Positions 6,793 through 16,427 of a DNA stretch of 42,245 nucleotides are shown piece by piece. The position numbers were made by a program, and so were the translations under genes. Source of the DNA: Paludibacteraceae bacterium (GTDB lineage Bacteria > Bacteroidota > Bacteroidia > Bacteroidales > Paludibacteraceae); assembly GCA_017439235.1 (NCBI GenBank), contig JAFSJN010000006.1, positions 1-42,245 of the forward strand, given 5' to 3'. Every line of letters starts with the position of its first letter. Positions within the stretch are counted from its first letter, which is position 1. Below the pieces are notes generated by a model, which was not told the DNA's origin, ran no database searches, and was given only the letters and a program-made list of their open reading frames with translations.

Positions 6793-7397
6793 TATTTCTT
6801 ACCGTACAATACAGGATTAAGCGTCGGGTCGTTGTACATCTTCATCTGGCGATATACCTTCATGATACGGCGTCCGGCAGCGTAATCATCCAGCAGTTGT
6901 GTGATAGAGGTGGTCATGTCGGTGAGTTGCTCTTTCAGTACAGCCAACTTCTGAACACATTTCTCATGTTGCTCGGCGCTGACATCCTGACGATCTACCT
7001 GTTCTTGCATGTGGTAAATCTTAACATGCAGGATGCTCAATCGGTCAATAGCCCAAGCGGGCGACTCGGTGTTGATACGTGCTTCAGGCAGAGCAGGTAC
7101 GTTGTGGAACTTCTCCCAGAAATAGGAGTCGATTCGTTCTACTAAGTCGGTGCGGTCTTGATTGCTCTTGTCAATGCGACGTTTGAGCGCCAAGGCTGCT
7201 ACCGGGTCTATCTGCGGGTCGCGAATAATATCTTCCAAGTGCCATTGAACGACATCAATCCAGTTCTTGAGGTATAAGTCGTTCTCAATAGTACCTTGGG
7301 TGTACGGATTTTGAATAGGTGTATCCACATCGTTGGTCTTGTGATAGTCGACAACGGCTTGTGGAAAGATTTGATTACAAAGTTGTGCAAATGTCAT
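6792..7397 (-). CDS. DUF4254 domain protein
   Basis: 201 aa, all-helical and charged. It contains the DUF4254 pattern NPYTQGTIENDLYLKNWIDVVQWH near the N-terminus and ends VYRQMKMYNDPTLNPVLYGKK. Function unknown. In Bacteroidetes the family is found with GT9 glycosyltransferases, as here. It begins 12 nt after lptB and overlaps the GT9 gene by one base (TAGTG), which suggests translational coupling. No transmembrane segment or signal peptide is visible, so it is probably cytoplasmic. Confidence 0.85.
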   Translation of the reverse strand: MTFAQLCNQIFPQAVVDYHKTNDVDTPIQNPYTQGTIENDLYLKNWIDVVQWHLEDIIRDPQIDPVAALALKRRIDKSNQDRTDLVERIDSYFWEKFHNVPALPEARINTESPAWAIDRLSILHVKIYHMQEQVDRQDVSAEQHEKCVQKLAVLKEQLTDMTTSITQLLDDYAAGRRIMKVYRQMKMYNDPTLNPVLYGKK

Positions 7398-7409
7398 AGT
7401 ATTTGTTAT

Positions 7410-8183
7410 TTAGTTGTTTTCTGTTTGTGGTTCTTCAACCGGTGTAGGACGTGATTTCTTCTTCAACTCGAAATCGCGACCCAGGTAGTTCTTGCGGACT
7501 GTCGGATTGGCAGCCAACTCTTCTGGAGTACCGTGGAAGAGTATCTTACCTTCGAATAGCAAGTATGCGCGATCGGTAATCATAAGTGTCTCGTCTACGT
7601 TGTGGTCTGTGATGAGGATACCTATATTACGGTCTTTGAGGCGCCATACTACATCCTGAATCTCCTGTACAGCTATTGGGTCAACGCCGGCAAACGGTTC
7701 ATCAAGCATGACGAACTTAGGCTCGATAGCCAGACAGCGCGCTATCTCTGTACGCCGACGCTCGCCGCCGGATAGACGGTCTCCTAAGTTGTGACGTACA
7801 TGGTTGAGGTTGAACTCGCGGATGAGTTGTTCCAGTTTCTGCTCCTGATATTCCTTAGTGAAGTTCGTCAACTCCAGTACGGCACGAATATTATCTTCTA
7901 CCGATAGCTTGCGGAAGACGCTGGCCTCCTGGGGCAGGTAGCCGATGCCCATCTGCGCACGTTTGTACATGGGGAATTCGGTGATGTCGTCATCGTTGAG
8001 AAATATCTTACCGTTATTGGCGGTAACTAGACCTGTGGTCATGTAGAACGTGGTCGTCTTGCCGGCTCCGTTAGGGCCGAGCAGGCCAACAATCTCTCCT
8101 TGTTCAAGGTAGATACTGACGTCGTTGACAACGGTTCGTTTGCCATAGCGCTTGATGAGGTGTTCGGTTCTTAGTTTATCCAT
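7410..8183 (-). CDS. lptB: LPS export ABC transporter ATPase LptB
   Basis: 257 aa from ATG 8183-8181. Walker [15 protein letters not shown]-loop [13 protein letters not shown], signature [15 protein letters not shown], Walker [12 protein letters not shown] and switch His in ITDHNV all match LptB closely. It powers LPS extraction from the inner membrane with LptFG. Starts upstream of 8183 would add a tail lying wholly inside xth and unlike the family, so they are rejected. It overlaps the end of xth by 13 nt. Confidence 0.95.
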   Translation of the reverse strand: MDKLRTEHLIKRYGKRTVVNDVSIYLEQGEIVGLLGPNGAGKTTTFYMTTGLVTANNGKIFLNDDDITEFPMYKRAQMGIGYLPQEASVFRKLSVEDNIRAVLELTNFTKEYQEQKLEQLIREFNLNHVRHNLGDRLSGGERRRTEIARCLAIEPKFVMLDEPFAGVDPIAVQEIQDVVWRLKDRNIGILITDHNVDETLMITDRAYLLFEGKILFHGTPEELAANPTVRKNYLGRDFELKKKSRPTPVEEPQTENN

Positions 8184-8935
8184 AAAGCTACGGGACAGTG
8201 GTCTGAATGCACTGCTTCTGTCATTATTTGTGCGTTTTGTAGTCGGGGGCGCAGGGATTCGCTCACCCAGAAATAGTCGATGCGCCAACCGGCGTTATTA
8301 GCTCGTGCACCGGCGCGATAACTCCACCACGAGTAGCGCTCGGCACTCTGGTCAAAGACGCGGAAAGTATCTACTAATCCGCTCTCTTGCCAACGATCCA
8401 TCCACTCACGCTCTTCGGGCAAAAATCCCGATACGCCTATCTGGCGCTCTGGATGGTTGATGTCGATAGGCTTGTGGCAGATATTAAAATCGCCGCAGAT
8501 GATGATATTTTCCCGCTCGCGGCGCAACGCATTAATCCATTTGAGGAAGACCTCCAAAAAGTCCATCTTAAACTCCTGACGGATATCGCCTGTCGTCCCG
8601 CTGGGCACATACACGCAAATAAGCGTCAGCTCGCCGAAGTCGGCACGCAAGACACGTCCTTCGCTGTCGTAACGGGGATGACCCATGCCGGCGATGACGC
8701 GGTCGGGCTCTGTACGTGAGAAGATACAAACACCCGAATAACCTTTCTTCTCGGCCGAATGAATATAACTGTGATACCCCAATTCACGCAGGGAAAGGGT
8801 ATCTATCTGTTCCGGCTGAGCCTTCGATTCTTGAATGCAAAAGACATCCGGCTCTTCGGATTGCAACCATTCGAGCAACCCTTTTGAGATAGCCGCGCGG
8901 ATGCCGTTCACGTTGTATGAGATAAGTTTCATCAT
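8171..8935 (-). CDS. xth: Exodeoxyribonuclease III / AP endonuclease
   Basis: 254 aa of the endonuclease/exonuclease/phosphatase fold. It starts [14 protein letters not shown] (N of the metal site) and contains CIQESKAQ (metal-binding E), [20 protein letters not shown] and the final [11 protein letters not shown] with catalytic D-H. It repairs abasic sites in DNA. The start overlaps the preceding stop as TAATGATG, so Met1 or Met2 is possible. A DNA repair gene inside an envelope operon is a matter of position only. Nothing else in the operon is repair-related. Confidence 0.95.
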   Translation of the reverse strand: MMKLISYNVNGIRAAISKGLLEWLQSEEPDVFCIQESKAQPEQIDTLSLRELGYHSYIHSAEKKGYSGVCIFSRTEPDRVIAGMGHPRYDSEGRVLRADFGELTLICVYVPSGTTGDIRQEFKMDFLEVFLKWINALRRERENIIICGDFNICHKPIDINHPERQIGVSGFLPEEREWMDRWQESGLVDTFRVFDQSAERYSWWSYRAGARANNAGWRIDYFWVSESLRPRLQNAQIMTEAVHSDHCPVALWIN

Positions 8936-10401
8936 TATAGTCGATAGCCTAATAGGTTATACTTGTGTCCGTTATGCAGGATGACGATGCGGCCGTTCTC
9001 CAATACCTTACCTTCGTTCCTGGTGCGTGCATCCGTCTCTTGTATATCGGTGGGTTTGCCCCCCATGAACTTAAAGGTGATGATGCCATTCGTCTCGCTG
9101 ATATCGGTGATTGGGTAATTGGCATAAGGAGTGTAATAGGTGGCTCCCGCAGGGAAACAATCGCCCGCCTTACCGACATAGCCGTCCGCACCGCGAGAGG
9201 GCTTGATACCATCGGCCTCGATGAGGTCCATACGCATGTCCGAGGCATTATTGTTAAGCGAATTCTCGGACCATACCGACGATGACCAGTTGACGTGCGT
9301 GATGATGAGTCCATGACCGGGCAGATATGCATCCCAACCGCTACGCTGACGATTTTCCAACAAGTAGAAGTCGGCGGGCGAGGGTGTCTGACCGTCCAGA
9401 TTATGCGTGCCCGTGGCAGAAATCAGATACGTGCCGCCGTTTTGGGATAAGGCACTCATCGTTACGTCGGAAGGCTCTACCAACACTTGCGGAGGCATCC
9501 AACCCATAAACCAACGCTCGTAAGCCGTGTAGCCGGCCGGTGTGTGGACATCGTTGTTATAACAGCCGTAATCCATCACGTCCCAGCAGCCGCTGGTCTT
9601 GTGAGCCGCTTTATTAGCAGGATACACATCAGGCAGTCCCAGACCGTGCCCAAACTCGTGACACGCCAGCCCGATGCCGGCCATCACCGTTGTGGTAGCG
9701 TCGCTGAAGAAACCGTCCAATTCGGCACTCACCTCGTAGGCGCGTACCGTCTTACCGTCAAACACACGTTGATTTGGAACCGAACTGCTGACGGTAGAGT
9801 AGTGAGGCCACATAAGGTCAGTGGGTTTGCTGATCCACGAACGATCTATATAGTCACCGTCACTCTCCGGAGGACCTGCATAAAGCACATAGACCAAGTC
9901 TATATCACCGTTGTTATCACTGTCATAGAGGGTGAAATCGAGCGAGTCGTCCATCAGAGCACAAGCTTCGGTAACTAATTCTCCGGGACGCGAGTCCGGA
10001 TTGCCGCCTCCGTAGTACACATAAGAGGATGCCACTGTTACCGGACCGTAGATATCAAAGATAGGCTCGTATTGACCGTACGACTGGTCGCGGAAATACT
10101 GTTTTACCGAACCTGTGGCACCGTCTTTATTGAAGTGAACCGCATTAAACATCGAATCCACATCCCCTCGCGAGATACGGTAAGACATATCCGCGTAGTT
10201 GACTATAATGACGGGAATACGCGGGATAATAACACGTTGACCTACAGCCTGACGCGGCATAATATGATGTATCGGGGCACGCAGCGCGGTCTCACCCGAA
10301 CGATTTTCGTCAACGACAACGGATGGGATATAACGCGGAGGTACAGCTCCAAGGGTGAGGCTGAGACAGGTGAGTGCGAAGAGGATAAGATGTCGAGTCA
10401 T
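8935..10401 (-). CDS. Secreted M6-family metalloprotease, short paralog
   Basis: 488 aa from ATG 10401, which gives a clean signal peptide ([19 protein letters not shown]). Zinc motif HEFGH at 248-252 followed by GLGLPDVY; Met-turn-like WDVMDYG; an acidic DSDNNGDID loop at about 161-169 that may bind calcium. It lacks the N-terminal propeptide-like segment and the extra C-terminal beta domain of its neighbour. It shares the terminal pattern [17 protein letters not shown], a tail seen in many exported Bacteroidales proteins. Probably secreted or surface-exposed; substrate unknown. 19 nt after the neighbouring paralog. Confidence 0.88.
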   Translation of the reverse strand: MTRHLILFALTCLSLTLGAVPPRYIPSVVVDENRSGETALRAPIHHIMPRQAVGQRVIIPRIPVIIVNYADMSYRISRGDVDSMFNAVHFNKDGATGSVKQYFRDQSYGQYEPIFDIYGPVTVASSYVYYGGGNPDSRPGELVTEACALMDDSLDFTLYDSDNNGDIDLVYVLYAGPPESDGDYIDRSWISKPTDLMWPHYSTVSSSVPNQRVFDGKTVRAYEVSAELDGFFSDATTTVMAGIGLACHEFGHGLGLPDVYPANKAAHKTSGCWDVMDYGCYNNDVHTPAGYTAYERWFMGWMPPQVLVEPSDVTMSALSQNGGTYLISATGTHNLDGQTPSPADFYLLENRQRSGWDAYLPGHGLIITHVNWSSSVWSENSLNNNASDMRMDLIEADGIKPSRGADGYVGKAGDCFPAGATYYTPYANYPITDISETNGIITFKFMGGKPTDIQETDARTRNEGKVLENGRIVILHNGHKYNLLGYRL

Positions 10402-10420
10402 AGCGGTAGGAATCAAATGA

Positions 10421-12499
10421 TTAGCGGAGTACAGCTCCGGTGACGTCATATTCTACACCGTTGGCGCGGATAACGAGACGACCGTCACGCAAGAATTTGC
10501 GGGCTTGGTCTTTGGTCTCTATTGTCTCGTCCATAGCCGTGGTGGCGGAGTAGGTGATATTGATATTCTTGACATAGATAGCCTTGGCCGAGTTGGTGAA
10601 TACGATGCTCAGGTTACCAGTCAGTTTACCCGTGTTACTGAATACATAGTCCGTCGAAGCCGTCGTCAGCGATTTGGTCGCACCAATCTGGGTCGAACCT
10701 ATGTATACGGCTAATTTGGCATCACCACGACTACCCATGGCGGCATTGACGGTCACTTGGTTGATGAGGCATCCGGCCACTTCGTCGGTGGTGAAGGTTA
10801 CATTCTGTGCCGGCTGACTACTTGAACCGAACTGTGCACCGCGATTGTTGACATCTTTGCTTAAATAAGTGTCATTGGTGACGGTGATGTCCCATAAATA
10901 GTTGTTCAAATCAACATCATTGCCAATCTCCGGCTTGGCCGTGTATTCATACGCATAAGCTTCGCATCCTCCTCCGGGTTGAGGCGTGGGAGGCGTTTCC
11001 GAACCGCCACCGCCGTTCATCTTGAAGGTGATAATACTGTTCTGCTCTGCGATGCTGGTAATAGAATAACCGTTAATCTTGGTATAGGATGTCGCACCTG
11101 CAGGGAACAGGTCTTTGGCCTTACCGGAATAGCCGTTCTCCGGATTGGATTCGTTGTACGTAGGGGTCTTACCGTCGGCTTCGATAATGTCTACACCCAT
11201 ACTCATGGATGAGTTGTTAACAGTATTCTCCTCCCACTTGCTGGCAGAATATTGTATCTTAGTCATCAGCATGCCGTGCCCGGGAAGGTACTTGTCCCAA
11301 CCTGTTTGTTGACGGTTCTCTAACAGCCAAAAGGTGGCGGGACTGGGATTCAGTCCGTCTAAGTTGTGCGCACCCGTCGACGAGATAAGCAGGGCTTCGC
11401 GAGAGGTGTGAATGGGATTCAACGTAATATCTGCCGCTTCTTTCGAGAGGACGGCAGGTGTCATCCAGCCCATAAACCAACGCTCGTAGGCGGAGTAGAA
11501 TGGCGGTGTGTTACCGTCGTTGTTATACGGACCGTAGTCCATGATGTCCCATTGCCCCATCGTCTTGTGGGTGGCGTTATTGGTAGAGTAGAGGTCGGGT
11601 AGACCCATCACGTGTGAGAACTCGTGACAAAAAGTGCCTATACCGTCGTGCTGGTCGCTGATAGAACTCAGTTCAGCTCCACAGGCGTACAGATCCACAA
11701 TCTTGTTGTCCAAACGCAGGTTGATATTACCCGATGTCAGATGCCAACTGTGTGGCCAAATAGTATTCGTCGCACCGCCATCGGCTTCTCCGTAACCGGC
11801 ATATACAACATAAACAAAGTCCACATAGCCGTCGTTATTGTTGTCGTATTGCGCAAAGTTGATGTTATATTGCGTGTCGGCCAGTTTGCAGGCTTCCTGC
11901 ACCATCACCTCCGGACGTACGTCATCGCCGTTGCCGTCGTTGGCGCCGTAGTATTCCATCTTCTGACTGACGGTCACAGGACCTACTACGTCGAACTGAG
12001 GATTATATTGTCCCCAACTGGTCTCGTAGAAATACTGTCGTGCCGAGCCGCTACTGGTCACGCGATAGGTGTCGCCGTAGTAGGAATATGAGTAGTTACG
12101 GGTGTAGTTCATTCCCGTGTGCATCGAGTCCATCTCGGCTTTTGGGGTCTTGAAACTCAGGTCTTTGAAGTTCACTAAGATGACCAATCCTCGCGGTGCT
12201 ATATTGCGCTCACCAACGGCCAGCTTGCGCTGCAGACGAAATTTCGGGGATGCCATACGACGCGTTGTGATTTCTTGTTCGCTCAGGGCAGGAGCCGGAC
12301 GGTACATGCCATCGGCATCCATTTGTAGCCATTGTCCTTGGGCATCGGTTAAATAGTGGAAGAACTCGTCACCGTGTTGATAAACGGTAATCGTAGTGCC
12401 ATCGGCTTGCGTACGGGTAATAGGGCCGCGATAAGCAGGCTTAGCCATAACCGTCATCGCGACGGCTATTAAAGATAGAGTTAAAAAGGTGTGTTTCAT
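10421..12499 (-). CDS. Secreted M6-family metalloprotease, long paralog
   Basis: 692 aa. Signal peptide 1-19; a propeptide-like segment up to about 95; M6 catalytic domain with HEFSH at 292-296 and GLPDLYS; an acidic YDNNNDGYVD loop; a Gly/Pro/Thr linker near 500-515; a C-terminal beta-rich domain; and a final DGRLVIRANGVEYDVTGAVLR-type tail related to that of the downstream paralog. Its ATG overlaps the mlaF stop (ATGA). M6 proteases include immune inhibitor A, a secreted peptidase. The local role could be envelope maintenance or host/community protein degradation; the sequence does not decide. Confidence 0.9.
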   Translation of the reverse strand: MKHTFLTLSLIAVAMTVMAKPAYRGPITRTQADGTTITVYQHGDEFFHYLTDAQGQWLQMDADGMYRPAPALSEQEITTRRMASPKFRLQRKLAVGERNIAPRGLVILVNFKDLSFKTPKAEMDSMHTGMNYTRNYSYSYYGDTYRVTSSGSARQYFYETSWGQYNPQFDVVGPVTVSQKMEYYGANDGNGDDVRPEVMVQEACKLADTQYNINFAQYDNNNDGYVDFVYVVYAGYGEADGGATNTIWPHSWHLTSGNINLRLDNKIVDLYACGAELSSISDQHDGIGTFCHEFSHVMGLPDLYSTNNATHKTMGQWDIMDYGPYNNDGNTPPFYSAYERWFMGWMTPAVLSKEAADITLNPIHTSREALLISSTGAHNLDGLNPSPATFWLLENRQQTGWDKYLPGHGMLMTKIQYSASKWEENTVNNSSMSMGVDIIEADGKTPTYNESNPENGYSGKAKDLFPAGATSYTKINGYSITSIAEQNSIITFKMNGGGGSETPPTPQPGGGCEAYAYEYTAKPEIGNDVDLNNYLWDITVTNDTYLSKDVNNRGAQFGSSSQPAQNVTFTTDEVAGCLINQVTVNAAMGSRGDAKLAVYIGSTQIGATKSLTTASTDYVFSNTGKLTGNLSIVFTNSAKAIYVKNINITYSATTAMDETIETKDQARKFLRDGRLVIRANGVEYDVTGAVLR

Positions 12500-13260
12500 T
12501 TATTGGTTATTTTTGATTTTATTTTCTTATATAGGTTACTAGCGAATACAAAGTCATTCAGCGCTTCATTATCGGCATCGAATATTTCTTCTTTCGAGCC
12601 TTGCCATTCTTTGATGCCGTTGCGCAAGAAGATGATGTTGTCGCCTATCTCCATGATGGAGTTCATGTCGTGCGAGTTGATGACCGTACACATACCGAAC
12701 TCTTCCGTCAGGTCGTGAATGAGTTGGTCGATGACTAACGATGTCTTAGGGTCGAGACCCGAGTTAGGCTCATCGCAGAACAGGTATTTGGGATTTAGTA
12801 CGATAGCCCGGGCTATAGCTACGCGTTTCTGTTGTCCGCCGCTTATCTCTCCGGGCATCAGTTGAAAGACGTGCTCCGGCAGGTTGACGTGCTCTAAGCA
12901 GTAGCGGGCACGGGATTCTATCTCCTCGTGCGTCTTGTCGGAGAACATCTCCATAGGATACATCACATTCTCCAATACACTCATGCTGTCAAAGAGCGCT
13001 GACCCTTGGAAGAGCATACCGACCTCACGGTGCAGCGACCGTATTTCCTCTTCCTTCATCTCCGGCAGATTACGACCGTCGTATAGTATCTTGCCCGAGT
13101 CGATGGTGTGCAGACCGATGACGCTTTTCATCAACACCGTCTTGCCCGAACCCGACTGACCGATAATCATGTTCACCTTACCGTCGAACATCTGCGTACT
13201 CACATGATTGAGCACCGTATTGCCGTCAAAGGACTTAACGATATCTATTACATCTATCAT
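12496..13260 (-). CDS. mlaF: MlaF-type phospholipid transport ATPase
   Basis: 254 aa from ATG 13260, overlapping the permease stop as ATGA. Walker A GQSGSGKTVLMKSVIG, signature ISGGQQKRVAIARAI, Walker B LFCDEPNSGLDP, H-switch INSHDM. This is the MlaF/MKL subgroup that works with MlaE permeases to move phospholipid between inner and outer membranes. In-frame codons upstream to 13719 lie inside mlaE and are not part of it. No MCE-domain (MlaD) gene follows. Confidence 0.92.
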   Translation of the reverse strand: MIDVIDIVKSFDGNTVLNHVSTQMFDGKVNMIIGQSGSGKTVLMKSVIGLHTIDSGKILYDGRNLPEMKEEEIRSLHREVGMLFQGSALFDSMSVLENVMYPMEMFSDKTHEEIESRARYCLEHVNLPEHVFQLMPGEISGGQQKRVAIARAIVLNPKYLFCDEPNSGLDPKTSLVIDQLIHDLTEEFGMCTVINSHDMNSIMEIGDNIIFLRNGIKEWQGSKEEIFDADNEALNDFVFASNLYKKIKSKITNK

Positions 13261-13994
13261 AATAGCAGCTTGGTTAAGATAAGGTCTGAGAACAATATGA
13301 CTATATTCGAATTCACTACCGCATTGGTGCTGGCACGACCAACGTCCAATGCACCGCCGTGAGCAAAGTAACCATAGTAACTGCTCAGACTGGTGATGAT
13401 ATACGCAAATACCACCGACTTGATGATGCCGTACGTGACAAAATACGGATTGAAGGCATATTGTATGCCTGTCATATAATCCGCTACTGTGATGATATCG
13501 GTGAATGCGCCTACGCCCCAACCGCCTACTAAACCTACGGCTATCGACAATATCACTAAGAATGGCATCATCGTCATCATTGCCGTTATTTTGGGCAATA
13601 TAAGATAGTTGGCGGAGTTGACGCCCATTATCTCCATCGCATCTATCTGTTCCGTGATGCGCATCGTGCCTATCTCGCTGGCTATATTCGAACCTACCTT
13701 GCCGGCTAAGATAAGGCATAATATCGTCGATGAGAACTCTAATAGCAGCGTCTCACGCGTCAGCAGACCCGTCGTGTAGGTCGGTAATAACGGGTTCTCG
13801 GTGTTTATTTTGGCTTGTATAGTCAGGATTGCGCCTATGAAGATAGAGATAATCACTACTATAGGCAACGATTGCAGCCCCTGTTTCTCCAATTCGCGCG
13901 AGTATTGACGCCAGAACATACGCTGCCGGTCGGGCAACCTGAATACCCGTCCCATCAGCAGGAAATACTCGCCTATATGTTGCAATATTTTCAT
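13257..13994 (-). CDS. mlaE: MlaE-type phospholipid transport permease
   Basis: 245 aa from ATG 13994. Five to six hydrophobic segments with the MlaE hallmarks IGAILTIQ, GKVGSNIASEIGTMRITEQIDAMEIMG and TYGIIKSVVFAYIIT. The start is chosen because the promoter lies at 14014-14045, so an upstream Met near 14057 would be before the transcript. First gene of the nine-gene envelope operon that runs to 5640. Confidence 0.93.
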   Translation of the reverse strand: MKILQHIGEYFLLMGRVFRLPDRQRMFWRQYSRELEKQGLQSLPIVVIISIFIGAILTIQAKINTENPLLPTYTTGLLTRETLLLEFSSTILCLILAGKVGSNIASEIGTMRITEQIDAMEIMGVNSANYLILPKITAMMTMMPFLVILSIAVGLVGGWGVGAFTDIITVADYMTGIQYAFNPYFVTYGIIKSVVFAYIITSLSSYYGYFAHGGALDVGRASTNAVVNSNIVILFSDLILTKLLL

Positions 13995-14013
13995 GTTAAT
14001 TCTTTTGAGCCCG

Positions 14014-14045
14014 CAAAGATACACAAAATATTGCACATATGCAAA
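14014..14045 (-). promoter_or_regulatory. Promoter of the mlaEF envelope operon
   Basis: On the minus strand TTTG (14045-14042), a 20-nt spacer and TATCTTTG (14021-14014). It lies between the stop of the adaptor gene (14073) and the mlaE ATG (13994). No terminator separates it from the upstream efflux operon. Confidence 0.8.
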
Positions 14046-14060
14046 TCTTTCCGCCAATTT

Positions 14061-14088
14061 AATTCTTAATTTTTAATTTTTCATTTCT
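14061..14088. repeat. Heptamer tandem repeat, 4 units
   Basis: Units aattctt, aattttt, aattttt, catttct. The repeat supplies the stop codon and the last residues (EMKN) of the adaptor protein gene. Confidence 0.8.
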
Positions 14089-15158
14089 TTCACCCTCTCA
14101 TTCCCTCTCACGCTGTCGCCTTCTTGTAATCCGGAGCAAATCTCTATATATATCCCGTCACTCATACCCGTCGTTACTGCGCGCCGGGTGTCGTGTATGG
14201 TCACATAACTGCTGTCCCCTTCTATATGTACCGCCGCCTCGTCCAACGCCAACACCTGTTCACGACGCTGTAAGACTATCTCCGCATTGGCGCTGTAGCC
14301 GGCTCGGACATGTATGCTGTCCGGGATGCGAGCAGCACCTTTGATTTCAAACATCATGGCTCCGTTCGACTCGGTCCCCTTAGGCGAGATATATTCGAGG
14401 GTCGCATCAAAACGGCGGTCATTAATAGCACCAATGATGAGTTGCATCGGCATACCTTCGCGCAAGCGACCCACTTCCGTCTCATCCATCTTACCGACAA
14501 AAAGCATATCCGACATATCGGCTACAGTCGCTATCGTCGTACCGTCGTTGAAGTTATTGGCATTGATGACCGAGTTTCCTACTTTTACCGGTATATCCAA
14601 TATTGTGCCGGCTATGGTGGAGCGGACTATTGTATTACCTGCATCTTTTGACGAAGCAACTACACCCTCGCGTACAATAAGATACGCATCGCGTGCGGCC
14701 ACCAACTCCTCGCGGGCTTTGATGTACTCCAGATGCGACTTGTCATAGTCCTCGCGGGCGATCACCTGTTTGGCAAATAGGGTAGAGTCACGCCGGAAGA
14801 TATCTTGTATATTGTTCAGGTTGTACTCCGCCAATCGTACGCGCGATTCGGCACTGCTCAGTTGTTGCATGTCGGGCACGACTTTGATTTTGGCGATAGG
14901 CTCATTGACTTTCACTTTCTCGCCTGTCTGTTTGTACAGCTCGGCTATGATACCGCTTATCTGCGCTTTGATGGCTACCTCATCGCGTGGTTCCACTTTG
15001 CCGGTGACTACGGTGCGCTTCTCTATATCTCGACGCTTCACGGTCAGTGTCTCGTACTCTACAGGCTTTGGCTGTGCACGTTTCCATAAAAAGAAGAAGG
15101 TTGCTACAACGGCTGCTATCAATAGGCAGACCATCATCCATTTCATTACTCGTTTCAT
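14073..15158 (-). CDS. Periplasmic adaptor (HlyD/MacA-like membrane fusion protein)
   Basis: 361 aa. N-terminal membrane anchor at about 6-25, a barrel-sandwich half motif VTGKVEPRDEVAIKAQISGIIAELYKQTGEKVK, a coiled-coil hairpin (about 100-160), the second lipoyl half near 180-200, and a beta-barrel region. It would bridge the inner-membrane permeases and the TolC channel. Last gene of the efflux operon, 33 nt after the second permease, with a heptamer repeat in that gap and another at its 3' end. Substrate unknown. Confidence 0.9.
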   Translation of the reverse strand: MKRVMKWMMVCLLIAAVVATFFFLWKRAQPKPVEYETLTVKRRDIEKRTVVTGKVEPRDEVAIKAQISGIIAELYKQTGEKVKVNEPIAKIKVVPDMQQLSSAESRVRLAEYNLNNIQDIFRRDSTLFAKQVIAREDYDKSHLEYIKAREELVAARDAYLIVREGVVASSKDAGNTIVRSTIAGTILDIPVKVGNSVINANNFNDGTTIATVADMSDMLFVGKMDETEVGRLREGMPMQLIIGAINDRRFDATLEYISPKGTESNGAMMFEIKGAARIPDSIHVRAGYSANAEIVLQRREQVLALDEAAVHIEGDSSYVTIHDTRRAVTTGMSDGIYIEICSGLQEGDSVRGNERVKEMKN

Positions 15159-15166
15159 ATTATTGT

Positions 15167-15194
15167 AAATTTTGAAATCTTAAATCTAAAATTA
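15167..15194. repeat. Heptamer tandem repeat, 4 units
   Basis: Units aaatttt, gaaatct, taaatct, aaaatta fill the gap between the permease and adaptor genes and include the permease stop codon (15194-15192). Confidence 0.75.
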
Positions 15195-16427
15195 CTCTTC
15201 GCTCAGCGCCTCTATTGGTTTGATACGCAGTGCCCGCAGAGCCGGAAGCAGTCCGGCCAGGATGCCGATGACGATGATAATCACCAGCGACGTAGTAGCC
15301 GCAGAGAAACTGACATTGGGGTCTTTGATAAAAGTCTCCGCATGGGCGAGGATATTACCCATTAACGCCATGATACCGACACCCACTACGATACCTGCTA
15401 ATCCGGCTAAGGCTGTCAATACCAGACTCTCCGAAATAATCTGTCGTGCAATCACCCATGGCGACGCACCTATTGCACGACGTATGCCAATCTCTTTGGT
15501 GCGTTCGCGCACGGTCACTAACATGATATTACTTACACCTATGGCACCCGATATCAGTGTCCCCAATCCGATGAGCCAGATAAGCGCCGATAGACCTATA
15601 CCTAAGTAATGCAGTGCTTTCATCTCCTCTTCGGCGTTGAAGCCCCACATTGCCTTGTCGTCGTCTGGAGCAATCTGATGACGTTCTTTGAGTACGGTCT
15701 TGATACCTTTCTCCACCTCCGCGCATGCTATGCCCGATTGAGCGGTCGCCATCAGCATGTGTATCTCGTCGCCTATGTTGGCTACCTGTTGCACCGTCGT
15801 GATGGGTGCCAGCACCATCTTATCCGGGTCGCCGCCTATGTACATGGTGTCATTGTGTTTCTTACGTACACCGATGACCGTATACTGTATACTCCCGCAC
15901 AGGATACTCTTGCCTACAGGGTTGTTGCCGTTGGGGAAGAGAACCTGATAAATGCTGTAACCGATAACGCATACCTTGCGTTTCTGCTGCACATCGATGT
16001 CGTTGAGGAAGCGCCCGAACAGCAGGTCCACACGCTGCACGCGAGTATAATCGGGCGAGACACCGATGATCTGGTACGAGTCATGTTTATCGCCATATGA
16101 GACGGTCGCAGCCCCTTGCCATATCTGGGCGCATAGGCAATCGATACCGTCTACGCGGCGAGTGATAGCCTCCAAATCCGACATCTGTATCTTCCAAGTA
16201 CGCCCGCGCTGAAATCCTTTGTACGGCTTACTGGTTGTCGATGAACCGATGATGCATGAGTTCATGGCAAAGCCGTCCAACTTGCTGTATATACCTCCCG
16301 TCAATGCATTGCCCAATCCGATAAGCACCATCAGCATCAGCATGCCCCAGAACACACCAAAGGCCGTCAGTAACGACCGTGAACGGTTCTTGGATATCGT
16401 TGCCCATATTTCGCGTAGGAAGTCCAT
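15192..16427 (-). CDS. MacB-like ABC permease, second copy
   Basis: 411 aa with the FtsX/MacB layout: one N-terminal span (about 17-40), a long periplasmic domain, then three C-terminal spans and the terminal motif LPALRALRIKPIEALSEE. The conserved SNIMLVTVRERTKEIGIRRAIGA segment precedes the C-terminal spans. It is homologous along its whole length to the preceding gene and overlaps its stop by one base (TAATG), so the two probably form a heterodimeric transporter core with the shared ATPase. Confidence 0.92.
   Translation of the reverse strand: MDFLREIWATISKNRSRSLLTAFGVFWGMLMLMVLIGLGNALTGGIYSKLDGFAMNSCIIGSSTTSKPYKGFQRGRTWKIQMSDLEAITRRVDGIDCLCAQIWQGAATVSYGDKHDSYQIIGVSPDYTRVQRVDLLFGRFLNDIDVQQKRKVCVIGYSIYQVLFPNGNNPVGKSILCGSIQYTVIGVRKKHNDTMYIGGDPDKMVLAPITTVQQVANIGDEIHMLMATAQSGIACAEVEKGIKTVLKERHQIAPDDDKAMWGFNAEEEMKALHYLGIGLSALIWLIGLGTLISGAIGVSNIMLVTVRERTKEIGIRRAIGASPWVIARQIISESLVLTALAGLAGIVVGVGIMALMGNILAHAETFIKDPNVSFSAATTSLVIIIVIGILAGLLPALRALRIKPIEALSEE

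Noticed and set aside
8184-8288. N-terminal extension of LptB
   Set aside because: Lies entirely within xth in another frame; the family start is at 8183.
13261-13719. Extended reading frame upstream of MlaF
   Set aside because: Entirely inside mlaE; MlaF homologs begin at the 13260 ATG, which overlaps the mlaE stop.
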